A stretch of 44,593 nucleotides of DNA, taken from the NCBI GenBank assembly GCA_002293525.1, contig DBDJ01000035.1, positions 1 through 44,593 of the forward strand, read 5' to 3'. Made by a program: the position numbers and the translations under genes. Under the pieces are notes generated by a model. It did no database searches. It saw nothing but the letters and a program-made list of their open reading frames with translations, and had not been told where the DNA came from. Position 1 is the stretch's first letter. Each line of letters starts with the position of its first letter. The DNA comes from Lachnospiraceae bacterium UBA935 (GTDB lineage: Bacteria > Bacillota > Clostridia > Lachnospirales > Lachnospiraceae). This document shows, piece by piece, positions 15,615 to 25,174 of this stretch.

Positions 15615-17206
15615 CTATGGCGGCTAATTTTGGCAGGTATTTTTTATTTATATTGCGTAGAGAAAAGATTATGTCATCGGTCTGGATAGTCTCGCTGGTC
15701 TTTTTTTCCGCTTTGCTTGCTGCTGTTTATCCGGGGCTTTTTCCCAGTGAGGCAGCTCTTCAGAGCATGGCGGTAACGATGAACACGCCGGCGATGGTGG
15801 CCCTGATGGGACCGGTATACGGGCTGGAGGAACTGACGCCCGCCATTGCCATGGCCCAGGAGTGTCTGATCTGGTTTGCCCTTGCGGTAATTATTATGAA
15901 TATCTTTTTCATCAGCCGTCACACCCGCTTGGACGAGGAACGGGGACGGTTTGAGATGCTGGTTTCACTGCCGGTCGGCCGCTTGACCAACAGCGTGTCG
16001 GCCATTGCATCGGCTTTCCTCATTAATTTGATAATCGCTGTTTTGATAGCGCTATCCTGCATTGTCATTCCGATGGACGGAAGTACGGCAGCAGGCGGCC
16101 TTGCCTATGGTCTTTCGGTCGGCATGCAGGGCTTTGTATTTGCCGCTGTTGCCCTCTTGGCGGCCCAGCTGTTCAGTACAGGCCGCAGCTGTGTGGGGGT
16201 GTCGTTTGCCGTCATGGGTGTTTCTTATGTGATGCGGGCGCAGGGCGATGTGGCCGGTAGTGTGCTGTCGGTGCTTTCGCCGATGGGCTGGGGCTTACAG
16301 GTGGAGGCGTTTTATGGGAATGACTTCGGGCCGGTGATCGGCCTGTTTATCGAGGGTGTCATAATAGCGGCGATTGCCTTAATCATTAATCTGCGACGCG
16401 ACATCGGCATGGGTGTTTTTCCGGCCCGTAAAGGCCGGGCGCGGGCTTCCCGTTTTCTGCTAAGTCCGTTTGGCCTTGCGTGGCGGCTGTCGCGAGGCAG
16501 CTTTCTGGCATGGGCGGCCGGGATACTGATGATCGGTCTGACTTACGGAGCGGTTGTCGGTGAGCTGGAGCGGTTTGTGGAAGGAAATGATATCATGAAA
16601 CGGATGGTTGAGGGCGGGAATGCCGCCGCTTCCCTTGTGGATGCCTTTATTGCCATGCTGAACAACATAATGTCGATCCTGATCGCAATCCCGCTGGTAA
16701 ACACCGTACACCGGCTGGTTGCGGAGGAAAAGCGCGGCAGGATGGAACCGGTACTGGCTACGGCGGCACCGAGGCATCGGATGTTCGGCAGTTATATCAT
16801 CATTGCCTTGATGGAGTCGGTGGTATTTTCAGTACTGGGCGCGATCGGTTTGTATCTGACATCTGCATCAACCGGCCTGGTAACTTTGGAAGTCCTGATG
16901 AAAGCGGCCCTGTTCTATCTGCCGGCTCTGTTTGTGATGATCGCTTTGTCGGCCCTTCTGGCAGGCTGGGTGCCGAGATTCTCGGCAGCGATATGGGCGG
17001 TATTTGCCTATTCGTTCCTGATGTTATACTTTGGCCGGATTCTGGATGCACCGGAATATATGGTTAAAATAACCCCCTTCGGCCACATCCCCCAGATTCC
17101 GGTACAGGAGATTAGCGTCATGCCGCCGGCTATATTGTGTATACTGGCAATTATTCTTATCGCTGCCGGATTCCTGGGATATCAAAGGCGTGATTCGGGT
17201 AGATAA
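15611..17206 (+). CDS. ABC-2 exporter permease, 12-TM fused type
   Basis: The product is 531 aa with roughly twelve hydrophobic segments in two similar halves (RHTRLDEERGRFEMLVSLPV in the first half, and RLVAEEKRGRMEPVLATAAP in the second). The repeated EE.RGR.E.L...P motif marks the permease of the tetronasin/polyketide-type antibiotic exporters, which carry both halves in one chain. The exported substrate cannot be read from the sequence. It is co-transcribed with the ATPase. Confidence 0.87.
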   Translation: MTMAANFGRYFLFILRREKIMSSVWIVSLVFFSALLAAVYPGLFPSEAALQSMAVTMNTPAMVALMGPVYGLEELTPAIAMAQECLIWFALAVIIMNIFFISRHTRLDEERGRFEMLVSLPVGRLTNSVSAIASAFLINLIIAVLIALSCIVIPMDGSTAAGGLAYGLSVGMQGFVFAAVALLAAQLFSTGRSCVGVSFAVMGVSYVMRAQGDVAGSVLSVLSPMGWGLQVEAFYGNDFGPVIGLFIEGVIIAAIALIINLRRDIGMGVFPARKGRARASRFLLSPFGLAWRLSRGSFLAWAAGILMIGLTYGAVVGELERFVEGNDIMKRMVEGGNAAASLVDAFIAMLNNIMSILIAIPLVNTVHRLVAEEKRGRMEPVLATAAPRHRMFGSYIIIALMESVVFSVLGAIGLYLTSASTGLVTLEVLMKAALFYLPALFVMIALSALLAGWVPRFSAAIWAVFAYSFLMLYFGRILDAPEYMVKITPFGHIPQIPVQEISVMPPAILCILAIILIAAGFLGYQRRDSGR

Positions 17207-17324
17207 ACATTTATATGTCAATGGACAAAACTTAGTAGCTTTACGCCATAGCTTATGATATAATCTGTTTTAAAATCAACTTGTTGTGGAACAATAAGGA
17301 TAGCTGTATATAAGGAGAACTATC

Positions 17325-20009
17325 ATGGAATTTTGGAGTTATTCAGCAGAAAAGCTACTTTCAGAGTTAAATACACATGCAACAACAGGCCTGAGCGCAG
17401 GTGACATAACCGAGCGCCTTGCCACCCATGGCCAGAATGTCCTCGAAGGCGAGAAGCCCAGGTCGCCGTTACGGATTTTTCTGGATCAGTTCAAGGACTT
17501 CCTGGTTCTTATCTTGCTGATCGCCAGTATTGTCTCGATTGTCCTCGGAGAGTATCTGGACGGCTCGATCATCATCGCCATCGTGATCATCAATGGCATC
17601 ATCGGCACCGTCCAGGAGAGCAGGGCGGACAATGCGCTGAAAGCCCTGAAAGAAATGTCGTCGCCGCTGGCCAAAGTACTCCGTGACAGCGAAGTTATCA
17701 AGGTCCAGTCTACCCTGATCGTTCCCGGCGACATCGTTCTAATCGAGGCCGGCGACTATATCCCGGCTGATCTGCGACTGATCGAAAGTATGAATCTTAA
17801 GATCGATGAATCGGCTCTGACCGGGGAATCGGTTCCGGTGGAAAAACAAAGCGGGGCGGCCGTGGAAGATGCAGCCGGCATCGGCGACCGTGTCAACAGC
17901 TGTTTTTCCGGGACGATCGTTACCTATGGCCGCGGGCGGGCGGTGGCAGCCCGGACCGGCATGAATACGGAGATCGGTAAGATTGCCAAGATATTATCCG
18001 GCACCGGCGACGAGCAGACGCCGTTACAGAAAAAACTGGATTCCCTGGGGAAAACCTTGGGAATCATCTGTCTTTCCGTCTGTGCGCTGATGTTCGGGGC
18101 GGGACTGCTGCGGGACTACGACGTGCTGCAGATGTTTATGAACGCCGTGGCGCTGGCCGTGGCCGCTATCCCTGAAGGACTTACCATGGTGGTGACAGTG
18201 GTTCTGGCCAAGGGCATGCAGAAGATGGTGAAAAGAAACGCTATCGTCAAACGGCTTGGGGCGGTGGAAACTCTGGGTTCTACCACGGTTATCTGTTCTG
18301 ATAAGACCGGAACCCTGACCCAGAATAAAATGACAGTGGTTTCCGTTTCCGACGGCCATAATATATGGAGCGTGACGGGCACGGGTTACCATAAAGACGG
18401 CGAGTTTGTACCGGAAGCAGGAGCCGGGGAACTGACCGCCGGCATGAAACTGTTTATGCAGGGAGCGATTCTGTGTAATGATGCGGATTTTAACGAGGCC
18501 GACAGTTCGATCGTGGGGGACCCCACCGAAGGTGCCCTGACCGTCCTCGGCTATAAGGCAGGATACAATAAGCCGGAGCTTAATGCTACGCAGCCGCGGG
18601 TCAACGAAGTACCGTTTGATTCCGCCCGTAAACTGATGACGACTTTCCATGACCAAGACGGCGGGATCACCGCATTTACCAAAGGGGCGCCGGACATCGT
18701 GCTGGCCAATTCAACCCATATACTGAGGGACGGAGAGATCGAGCTCCTGACCGAGGCCGACCGCGAGGAGATCCTGAACCGCAATATGGCCTATGCCAAG
18801 GATGCGCTGCGGGTGCTGGCGATTGCCGTCCGCTATCATGAGACGATGCCGGCGGAGGCCGCCAAAGAAGAGAATCATCTCATCTTCTTAGGTCTTGCCG
18901 GGATGATCGACCCGCCCCGCGAAGAAGTGAAGGCGGCCGTCGAAGTGTGTAAGAAGGCCGGCATCCGGGCAGTGATGATTACCGGTGACCATAAGATCAC
19001 CGCCGCTGCCATTGCCATAAAGCTTGGCATCATCGACTCGGAGGAGGAGGCGATGAACGGCCGGGAAATCGATGACTTAAGCGATGACGAATTACGGGAA
19101 AAGGTTAAGACAATCAGCGTTTTTTCTCGGGTTTCGCCGGAGCATAAGGTGCGGCTGGTGGAAAGCGTCCGCGCCGGCGGCAACGTCGTCGCCATGACCG
19201 GCGACGGGGTAAATGACGCGCCGGCCCTCAAACGGGCGGACATCGGCGTGGCCATGGGCATCACCGGGACCGACGTGACCAAGGAAGCGGCCGACATGAT
19301 TCTCACCGATGATAACTTCTCATCCATTGTCAATGCCGTCGAAGAAGGCCGGACGATCTATTCCAATATCCGTAAAGTCGTGGCCTATCTCCTGTCCTGC
19401 AACATCGGGGAGATTATCGTGGTCTTCGTGGCTTCGATCTTTGCCGGTGTCATGCCGTTGGTTCCGGTGCATCTTTTAGTGATTAATCTGATTACGGATG
19501 CCTTCCCGGCTTTTGCGCTGGGGATGGAAGGCAAAGAAAAAGGGATCATGGACCGGCCGCCCAGAGATCCCAAAGAGTCTATTATCAATAAGAACATGAC
19601 TTTTATGGTAGCGATTCAGAGCGCGGTACTGGGGCTGGCGACCCTTGGCTCCTTTGTATTTGCGTATTATTATAGGTTTGCCGGCGATACTGCTGACCTG
19701 CGGCTGCTTCAGGCGCAGACCTGCTGTTTCGTGACGCTGGTCGTCGGTGAGCTGCTCCGGGCCTATGCAAACCGGAGCGAGACGACGACGATATTTAAGA
19801 TGAAATTATTCGGGAATTCGTTTTTGAATAAATGTGTAATCGTTTCCCTGCTTTTCCTTGTGGCCGTTATCTATGTCCCGGCGCTGAATACTATCTTCAA
19901 AACGGTGCCGCTGGGCTTCTCCGGCTTGGACGTAGCACTTGTCCTGGCAGTCCTGCCGGTGATTGGGGCGGAGGCAGCCAAGATGATGGCGAAGGGAAAA
20001 CGTAGTTGA
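17325..20009 (+). CDS. Ca2+-type P2 P-type ATPase
   Basis: The product is 894 aa, full length. Phosphorylated Asp326 lies in SDKTGTLT, with the actuator ALTGESVPV, nucleotide-domain KGAPD and hinge TGDGVNDAPALKRAD. The ion-site residues match calcium pumps: IPEGL in TM4, NIGE in TM5 and NLITD in TM6, giving Ca2+ rather than Na/K or heavy-metal specificity. The N-terminal cation ATPase domain (WSYSAEKLLSELNTHATTGL) is present. A TATAAT at 17259-17264 lies about 60 nt upstream with a poor -35. The gene appears monocistronic, ending at a shared terminator. Confidence 0.95.
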   Translation: MEFWSYSAEKLLSELNTHATTGLSAGDITERLATHGQNVLEGEKPRSPLRIFLDQFKDFLVLILLIASIVSIVLGEYLDGSIIIAIVIINGIIGTVQESRADNALKALKEMSSPLAKVLRDSEVIKVQSTLIVPGDIVLIEAGDYIPADLRLIESMNLKIDESALTGESVPVEKQSGAAVEDAAGIGDRVNSCFSGTIVTYGRGRAVAARTGMNTEIGKIAKILSGTGDEQTPLQKKLDSLGKTLGIICLSVCALMFGAGLLRDYDVLQMFMNAVALAVAAIPEGLTMVVTVVLAKGMQKMVKRNAIVKRLGAVETLGSTTVICSDKTGTLTQNKMTVVSVSDGHNIWSVTGTGYHKDGEFVPEAGAGELTAGMKLFMQGAILCNDADFNEADSSIVGDPTEGALTVLGYKAGYNKPELNATQPRVNEVPFDSARKLMTTFHDQDGGITAFTKGAPDIVLANSTHILRDGEIELLTEADREEILNRNMAYAKDALRVLAIAVRYHETMPAEAAKEENHLIFLGLAGMIDPPREEVKAAVEVCKKAGIRAVMITGDHKITAAAIAIKLGIIDSEEEAMNGREIDDLSDDELREKVKTISVFSRVSPEHKVRLVESVRAGGNVVAMTGDGVNDAPALKRADIGVAMGITGTDVTKEAADMILTDDNFSSIVNAVEEGRTIYSNIRKVVAYLLSCNIGEIIVVFVASIFAGVMPLVPVHLLVINLITDAFPAFALGMEGKEKGIMDRPPRDPKESIINKNMTFMVAIQSAVLGLATLGSFVFAYYYRFAGDTADLRLLQAQTCCFVTLVVGELLRAYANRSETTTIFKMKLFGNSFLNKCVIVSLLFLVAVIYVPALNTIFKTVPLGFSGLDVALVLAVLPVIGAEAAKMMAKGKRS

Positions 20010-20080
20010 CGATTAACCATTCTAATATTCGTATCTTAGATAAATTCTGTCCCGTTTTCTTCCAGTCGGGATTGGAATAA

Positions 20081-20114
20081 AAAACGCTCAGTCAAAACGA
20101 TGTCTGAGCGTTTT
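20081..20114. terminator. Bidirectional terminator between convergent genes
   Basis: AAAACGCTCAG pairs with CTGAGCGTTTT around a 12-nt loop, giving a U-rich 3' arm on both strands. It lies between the calcium ATPase (+) and the transglutaminase-like gene (-). Confidence 0.85.
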
Positions 20115-20124
20115 CCGATTAATA

Positions 20125-21663
20125 TTATTGGAGTGTCACCCATCCGAAATCAATTCCCCGGAAAGTGTCGCCGATGCCATAGACCCAGGCCCGGTTCAGG
20201 CCGATTTGCGGATCTTTGACAACTACTTTGTAGTCGGCGCCGTCTTCAAGCTGCCCGAGACGCTGACCTGACGGGTAAACATAGAGGTACAGATCTACTC
20301 CGGAAATAGCCTGCCGGTTTCCGATTGGAGACAGGGTATAGGTACCGAAATCCCTGCCTTCATAACGTGTATAATCAAAATAGTCAACATAGCAGACATG
20401 ATAGTTATCCTTGACATCATAGCTGCCGCCGTTGGACCATGTCGCATTGGCATAGTAGGCATTGTCGGTTACATAGGAATACTCGTGGAGGTCAACGTCC
20501 AAATCGGTGGCTGACACCAGCGGCTCTTCATAACTAAACCAGCTGTTGCTCCCCTCAGGATCGCCGACATCATGGGTAGATGTAAATGTGGTATTGTTGC
20601 TGCCCACCATATAGTACATACAATAAAAATCATTGGTCATATTACCGGGATCGCTGTTGGTCGTTTCGCGGTCGTCCCAGGTAGTGTCACAATAATACCA
20701 GATGCCGTTCAGCTTGACCATGTTCCAAGCATGCCCGCCACCGTTTCCAAGCCCGGTAAAGTAAAGCGTATCGATGCCCAGCCGGTTCATGATGTACGAA
20801 TAAGCCTTAGCGTATGAATCGCAGACAGGGCCGTTCGTTGTCGTGTCCATCACCCCCATTATCGAGTGGGCGTAGTCGCTGCTGTCCGGGGCATTGTTTA
20901 TATAAGCGTAATCTCGCTCGGTTATCATTTTGTCATGTACGCTTCGGGCCTTGTCGTAAGGAGTGTTAACGTCGCTGACCAGTACTTCGTATTCAGCGAA
21001 TTTATCGGTGATGATTGCGTTATTATTTTGCCGTGCAGCATAGGAGCTGTAGGAAGTATGGAATGTTGGCCTTACGGTATACATGGTGCCGGCGGCACCG
21101 CCGTAATAATTATAGTAATAGCCGTTGGAAATAAAATAGTACTGCGGATTGTCCGCATCGAAGACAGAAGCCGCCAGGCTGATCAGTTTACTGGCTTCAT
21201 CAAGCGCCGTCGGGGAATTGGTCGGGATGTTGAGCGCCGTTACATTGATCGCGCCTAAAGCAGAAATATCGTCAATGGAATAATAGGCCAGCTCACAGTA
21301 CTGGGTAAAGGCTTCATAAAGACCGACCAATGCCGCCCGGTTTGCGGCGACATAAAGATGGCTGGTTGTGGTAAGCCACTGATATCCGTAGCTGCTATAT
21401 CCCGGTATCGAAGGAGCGACATAGGAGCGTAAACGAGGATTGTGCGGTGTAGCGATGACTGCCGGTTCTTCGGTTTCCCTATTCGCATCGACCTCGGTGC
21501 CGAACACTTCAATCGGATTAACGCCTCCGGTTGGAAGATTCAGTTCTAATGGCGGGGTTAATGCTGGTTCTATGGCTCCGGTATTTATGCCGGTCAGTGT
21601 AAACATCATAATAATGGTTAGTATCAGTACCAAATACCTTCGGATGGTTATTTTGTTGTTCAT
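20125..21663 (-). CDS. Secreted transglutaminase-like protein
   Basis: The product is 512 aa with a signal peptide (MNNKITIRRYLVLILTIIMM, then a hydrophobic stretch to about residue 25; no lipobox). The mature part is Pro-rich to about residue 90. The transglutaminase-like core spans about 230-345 with Cys281 in GPVCDSYAKAYSYIM, His311 in GGGHAWNMVKLNG and Asp326 in WYYCDTTWDD, so the triad is complete. The remaining C-terminal segment is Tyr-rich with a beta-sandwich look. Such proteins act as peptidases or crosslinkers in the cell wall. It is monocistronic, with its own promoter and an unusual leader. Confidence 0.9.
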   Translation of the reverse strand: MNNKITIRRYLVLILTIIMMFTLTGINTGAIEPALTPPLELNLPTGGVNPIEVFGTEVDANRETEEPAVIATPHNPRLRSYVAPSIPGYSSYGYQWLTTTSHLYVAANRAALVGLYEAFTQYCELAYYSIDDISALGAINVTALNIPTNSPTALDEASKLISLAASVFDADNPQYYFISNGYYYNYYGGAAGTMYTVRPTFHTSYSSYAARQNNNAIITDKFAEYEVLVSDVNTPYDKARSVHDKMITERDYAYINNAPDSSDYAHSIMGVMDTTTNGPVCDSYAKAYSYIMNRLGIDTLYFTGLGNGGGHAWNMVKLNGIWYYCDTTWDDRETTNSDPGNMTNDFYCMYYMVGSNNTTFTSTHDVGDPEGSNSWFSYEEPLVSATDLDVDLHEYSYVTDNAYYANATWSNGGSYDVKDNYHVCYVDYFDYTRYEGRDFGTYTLSPIGNRQAISGVDLYLYVYPSGQRLGQLEDGADYKVVVKDPQIGLNRAWVYGIGDTFRGIDFGWVTLQ

Positions 21664-21715
21664 ACTTGCCTCCTTTTACGTTGATAAGTTATATTTATAG
21701 GTTTCGTTATTTGAT

Positions 21716-21750
21716 AAAAAAACAAACCACCTCCTTCTTTAGAGTTTGTT
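21716..21750 (-). promoter_or_regulatory. Terminator-like hairpin in the leader of the transglutaminase gene
   Basis: On the minus strand AACAAAC (21744-21750) pairs with GTTTGTT (21721-21727) and runs into TTTTTTT. The 16-nt loop carries AAGAAGGAGGTG, a near-perfect anti-16S sequence. It lies about 55 nt before the gene's own RBS. It could attenuate transcription or serve a 20-codon leader ORF starting at TTG whose TGA overlaps the ATG of the main gene. The stem is short and AT-rich. Confidence 0.4.
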
Positions 21751-21769
21751 AACAGCAATGAATACCACA

Positions 21770-21798
21770 ATTATAACACGAGCATTATATTTAGTAAA
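21770..21798 (-). promoter_or_regulatory. Promoter of the transglutaminase-like gene
   Basis: On the minus strand, TTTACT (21793-21798), a 17-nt spacer and TATAAT (21770-21775). This gives a 5' leader of about 95-100 nt. Confidence 0.65.
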
Positions 21799-21914
21799 CA
21801 AAAGGATGGCAATTAAATCATAAGTCTTTATGTTTCATTTACCTAATTTTTTGTTTAGTTTAAATCGTTTGATTTTTCGGGATATCGAAATTAAATAATC
21901 ACAATAATTTATAA

Positions 21915-21943
21915 TTGACACAGAACAAGAAAGATGCTATAGT
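21915..21943 (+). promoter_or_regulatory. Promoter of the ROK-sugar transport operon
   Basis: TTGACA (21915-21920), a 17-nt spacer and TATAGT (21938-21943): a near-consensus sigma-A promoter. The operator overlaps the start of transcription. Confidence 0.8.
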
Positions 21944-21944
21944 A

Positions 21945-21969
21945 TTAATTAAGAAACATACTTAATTAA
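21945..21969 (+). promoter_or_regulatory. Putative ROK operator
   Basis: TTAATTAAG-aaacata-CTTAATTAA is a perfect 9-bp inverted repeat with a 7-nt spacer. It begins 2 nt after the -10, where a bound repressor would block initiation. Paired AT-rich half-sites of this kind fit NagC/XylR-type ROK repressors. Confidence 0.65.
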
Positions 21970-21991
21970 TTAAAACAGTGGTGCGTGTGCG

Positions 21992-23125
21992 ATGATTGAC
22001 ATAAAGGAAATGGTGGGGAAACCCCAGACAATCAAAGAAGTGAATTCGGCTATGTTAGAGCGGCTGATATATGAAAGAGGTCCGCTATCAAAGCCGCAGC
22101 TGGCTAAGCTTACGGGCTTGAGCCTCCCTACGGTAGGCAAATTAGTCGATGATTTATATGACCAGCAATGTGTGTGTCAGGTTGGATTAACGGGCAGCCA
22201 CGCAGGGCGCAAAGCCAAGCTGTATGCAATCGACAGAAATAAAGGATGCTTGGTGACACTGTATTATAGCTGGGGAAAGTTTATCTGCCGTATCGCGGAT
22301 ATAAGCGGGCGAATAATTGCCGAAAGCACCTATCCCCTGCTTACCGATGATCATGACTCCGCTACAGCAAGTACGCTTTCCGCGATAGATGACATGATAA
22401 AAAAGGCTCCGTCGCAGGTGAAGTCCATTGGGATCGGCGTTCCCGGAGCGGTACTGCCGAATGGGTTGATCTCCGGCATTCCCAAGATAGAAGCATGGGA
22501 AGGCTTTAATCTGACGGAGCTGTTGAAGTCGCGCTACTCGGTGGATATATGGGTGGAGAACGACGTTAAACTGGCGGCAGTGGGCTACTACTATGCGAAC
22601 CTTGAAAAGGAGTACGACCATCTGGTATACATCTATGTTGGGAACGGCATGGGGTCAGGCATCATCATAAACAAAAAGTTGCTACGAGGCGCGAATAACT
22701 TTGCAGGGGAGCTGGGCTTTATGGCTCCGCTGGATGGCAGAAAATCAGACAAGCCCTATACTGCACATGGAGGGTATCTTGAATTCCAGATGCGGCAATT
22801 CATTAACTATGAGCGCGAGGAATTCGAGAGCTCCATTCAGCCCGAGCAGCGCCAAAAGCTTGTAAACTTTCTGGCCAGCGCCGCTGCTAATTATGTGGCT
22901 GTACTGAACCCGAACGCAATCGTACTCGGTGGGGAAGCCTTCGGCGGCGACAGCAGCGAGCTTATAGAAGAGATCAAGCATCGGATGACGCTATATACGG
23001 CGGCAGGGAGTATGCCGGAGATCGTGCGTGATGAAAGCCCGGATACTGGAATTGATGGCCTTGTATCCACTTGCCGCATCGGATTGAATACACGGACACA
23101 GCTTGTCCAAGAAGGAGGGGTTTGA
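21992..23125 (+). CDS. ROK-family transcriptional repressor
   Basis: The product is 377 aa. A winged-helix domain at residues 15-75 (GPLSKPQLAKLTGLSLPTVGKLVDDL) is followed by an actin-like ROK domain with IGIGVPGAV, VENDVKLAAVG (the Asp used by ROK kinases) and GNGMGSGIIINKKLLRGANNFAGELG. The ROK zinc motif CxCGxxGCxE is missing; the position reads KSDKPYTAHGGYLEF. It probably senses the transported sugar or its phosphate and autoregulates through the dyad upstream. The start is GTGCGTGTGCG ATG, with a poor Shine-Dalgarno. It overlaps the kinase ORF. Confidence 0.92.
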   Translation: MIDIKEMVGKPQTIKEVNSAMLERLIYERGPLSKPQLAKLTGLSLPTVGKLVDDLYDQQCVCQVGLTGSHAGRKAKLYAIDRNKGCLVTLYYSWGKFICRIADISGRIIAESTYPLLTDDHDSATASTLSAIDDMIKKAPSQVKSIGIGVPGAVLPNGLISGIPKIEAWEGFNLTELLKSRYSVDIWVENDVKLAAVGYYYANLEKEYDHLVYIYVGNGMGSGIIINKKLLRGANNFAGELGFMAPLDGRKSDKPYTAHGGYLEFQMRQFINYEREEFESSIQPEQRQKLVNFLASAAANYVAVLNPNAIVLGGEAFGGDSSELIEEIKHRMTLYTAAGSMPEIVRDESPDTGIDGLVSTCRIGLNTRTQLVQEGGV

Positions 23126-24056
23126 TATCAGCAAATATTACATAGCCGTCGACGGCGGGGGCAGCAAGACGGAATTTTATGCGCTCAACACGGAAACGGG
23201 GCAGAATGTGCGGTATATCAAGCCGGGCAGCAGCAATAATAAGATTTCCGATTCCAACGCCGTGGCAGTGGCGATTTTAGAAGGGATATTTTACATATTC
23301 AAGGAATTGGGTATATCCGCGCATCAAGTAAATGGGCTTGTAATGGGCATGTCTGGCGTTGACTCTCAGGAAGACCATAACCATTACATGGACATTGGCG
23401 GAACCACAGGCGTGGCACGGGAACGCATATACGTCTGCAACGATTCCGAGCTGGCGTTCTACGCGCAGGGCAGCCCGCCCGGGCTCTGCATGATTGCGGG
23501 TACGGGTTCTACGGCAACCGGCATAGGCAGAGACATGCGCAAGGTGCGGGTTGGCGGATGGGGCAGTCCAATGAGCGATGAAGGTTCCGGCGGATGGATT
23601 GGTATACGGGTGCTGCGCGACATCCTGCGATACTGCGACGGCTACGGCGAATACCGCGATGTATTCGAGCCGATTCGGGAGCACTTCCTGGCTGATTCCT
23701 TTGAAAGCCTGCCCGGCATATTGTCCAAGGTAAACATGACGCAGATAGCGGGTGCGGCGAAATTGCTTATGGATCATTCCGATTTGGGCGATCCGTATAG
23801 CTTAGAGCTCGTGAACTGCGCAGCGCGATGGATCTCGGAAATCGCTTACTCGGCTTATCATCAATTGGGTTTCCAAAACGAGGATAAGATCGACGTTGTA
23901 ATGGCGGGAAGCCTTTATAAAAATTCCACGTACAAGAAATGTTTTATGGAGTCTTTTATGGATAAGGTTGCGGTGGACAATCTGCGCTTCTGCGAAGCGA
24001 CGACCGGTCCGGTTGAAGGCGGAATATCATTGGCCCGCATCATGTTCGGGAGTTAG
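23103..24056 (+). CDS. BadF/BadG/BcrA-type sugar kinase (N-acetylglucosamine-kinase-like)
   Basis: The product is up to 317 aa. The actin-fold phosphate motif AVDGGGSKTEFYAL is followed by GMSGVDSQEDH, NDSELAF and AGTGSTATGIG, then GGWGSPMSDEGSGGWIG. This is the pattern of GlcNAc/glucosamine kinases in the BadF family. It likely phosphorylates the sugar brought in by the ABC transporter downstream. The start codon is unclear: TTG 23103 has no Shine-Dalgarno, while the excellent AAGAAGGAGGGG (23109-23120) precedes only an in-frame ATC at 23127. In either case translation is coupled to the ROK gene, whose stop lies here. Confidence 0.85.
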   Translation: MSKKEGFDISKYYIAVDGGGSKTEFYALNTETGQNVRYIKPGSSNNKISDSNAVAVAILEGIFYIFKELGISAHQVNGLVMGMSGVDSQEDHNHYMDIGGTTGVARERIYVCNDSELAFYAQGSPPGLCMIAGTGSTATGIGRDMRKVRVGGWGSPMSDEGSGGWIGIRVLRDILRYCDGYGEYRDVFEPIREHFLADSFESLPGILSKVNMTQIAGAAKLLMDHSDLGDPYSLELVNCAARWISEIAYSAYHQLGFQNEDKIDVVMAGSLYKNSTYKKCFMESFMDKVAVDNLRFCEATTGPVEGGISLARIMFGS

Positions 24057-24098
24057 GCCGTCAAGGCCCTGCTACTATAATTAATAGGAGGAAAAACA

Positions 24099-25118
24099 AT
24101 GAAACAACGGAAATTACTGGCACTTCTCATGGCGGTGGTTTTGTCGATAGGCTTAGCAGCCTGCGCTAGCCCCACTGCTCCTGAGGCGTCCGAAAGCATC
24201 AAAATCGGCGTGTCGCTTCCCACGCAGCGCGAGGAGCGCTGGGTACTGGACAAGGAAGGCTTTGAAAAAGCCGCCGCCGACCAAGGAATCGAATTGCTTC
24301 TTCAAGTCGCCGATAATGACGCTGCCAGACAACAGAACCAGTGTGAAAATCTGATATCCCAAGGCATTGACGTACTTATAATCGCCCCGGTTGACGGTGA
24401 ACAGGCCAAGAATATTGTCGATATGGCTCACGCCGAAAGCATCCCCGTCATCGCTTACGATCGTCCTATCCAGAATGCCGATGTTGACGCTTATATCACA
24501 TTTGACCAATATGGCATAGGCAAACTCATGGGCGAGTATGTTGCGACCAACCTTCCCTCCGGCAATATCGTGTTCCTAAAGGGTGATCCCCAAGATCCGA
24601 CCTGCGTACCCTTAAAGCAGGGCGCAATGGACGCGATTCAGGCAAAGGTGGACAGCGGCGATTACGTCATCGTTTCCGAGCAGGACTGCAAGGACTGGTC
24701 TGCGAGCGAGGCGCAGAAGCACGTTGAAAACGCGCTTACAAGCAACGACAACAAAATCGACGCCGTTATTGCACCCAATGACGGTACGGCGGGCGGCAGT
24801 ATCCAAGCGCTTGCGGCGCAAGGCCTTGCGGGAACCACGATCGTCACCGGTCAGGATTCGGAGATCGCAGCTGTCAAGCGTATAATCGAAGGAACACAGA
24901 GCATGACCGTATTCTTTGACGTGCGCGATCTTTCTAAGGCCGGGTTTGATACGGCGGTGAGTTTCGCTAAAGGCGAGACGCCCGTGACCAACGGCGTGAC
25001 AAACAACGGCTTCAAGGACGTCCCGACCGTCGGGTTTACGCCCAGCCCTGTTACAGTTGATACTTATAAAGCCTTGTTAATAGACAGCGGCTATATGAGT
25101 GAAGCGGATCTCTCCTAA
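24099..25118 (+). CDS. Sugar ABC transporter substrate-binding lipoprotein, XylF-like
   Basis: The product is 339 aa. The lipoprotein signal MKQRKLLALLMAVVLSIGLA ends in the lipobox LAAC (Cys22). The periplasmic-binding-protein fold of the ribose/xylose class follows: IKIGVSLPTQREERWVLDKEGFEKAA, LIIAPVDGEQAKNIV, VIAYDRPI and APNDGTAGGSIQALAAQGL. The closest familiar type is XylF (D-xylose). The ligand could be another aldose. RBS ATAGGAGGA. It is 42 nt after the kinase. Confidence 0.92.
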   Translation: MKQRKLLALLMAVVLSIGLAACASPTAPEASESIKIGVSLPTQREERWVLDKEGFEKAAADQGIELLLQVADNDAARQQNQCENLISQGIDVLIIAPVDGEQAKNIVDMAHAESIPVIAYDRPIQNADVDAYITFDQYGIGKLMGEYVATNLPSGNIVFLKGDPQDPTCVPLKQGAMDAIQAKVDSGDYVIVSEQDCKDWSASEAQKHVENALTSNDNKIDAVIAPNDGTAGGSIQALAAQGLAGTTIVTGQDSEIAAVKRIIEGTQSMTVFFDVRDLSKAGFDTAVSFAKGETPVTNGVTNNGFKDVPTVGFTPSPVTVDTYKALLIDSGYMSEADLS

Positions 25119-25174
25119 ACAGCGAAAACATACAACTGGGGGGACATGTTGTTCGTCCCCCCTCATATTTTAAA

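Larger units (their letters stand above)
21664..21991. other. Divergent regulatory region, no gene
   Basis: The stretch holds the leader and promoter of the minus-strand transglutaminase gene on the left and the promoter-operator of the ROK regulator on the right. The AT-rich middle (about 21800-21910) shows nothing recognisable. Confidence 0.7.
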
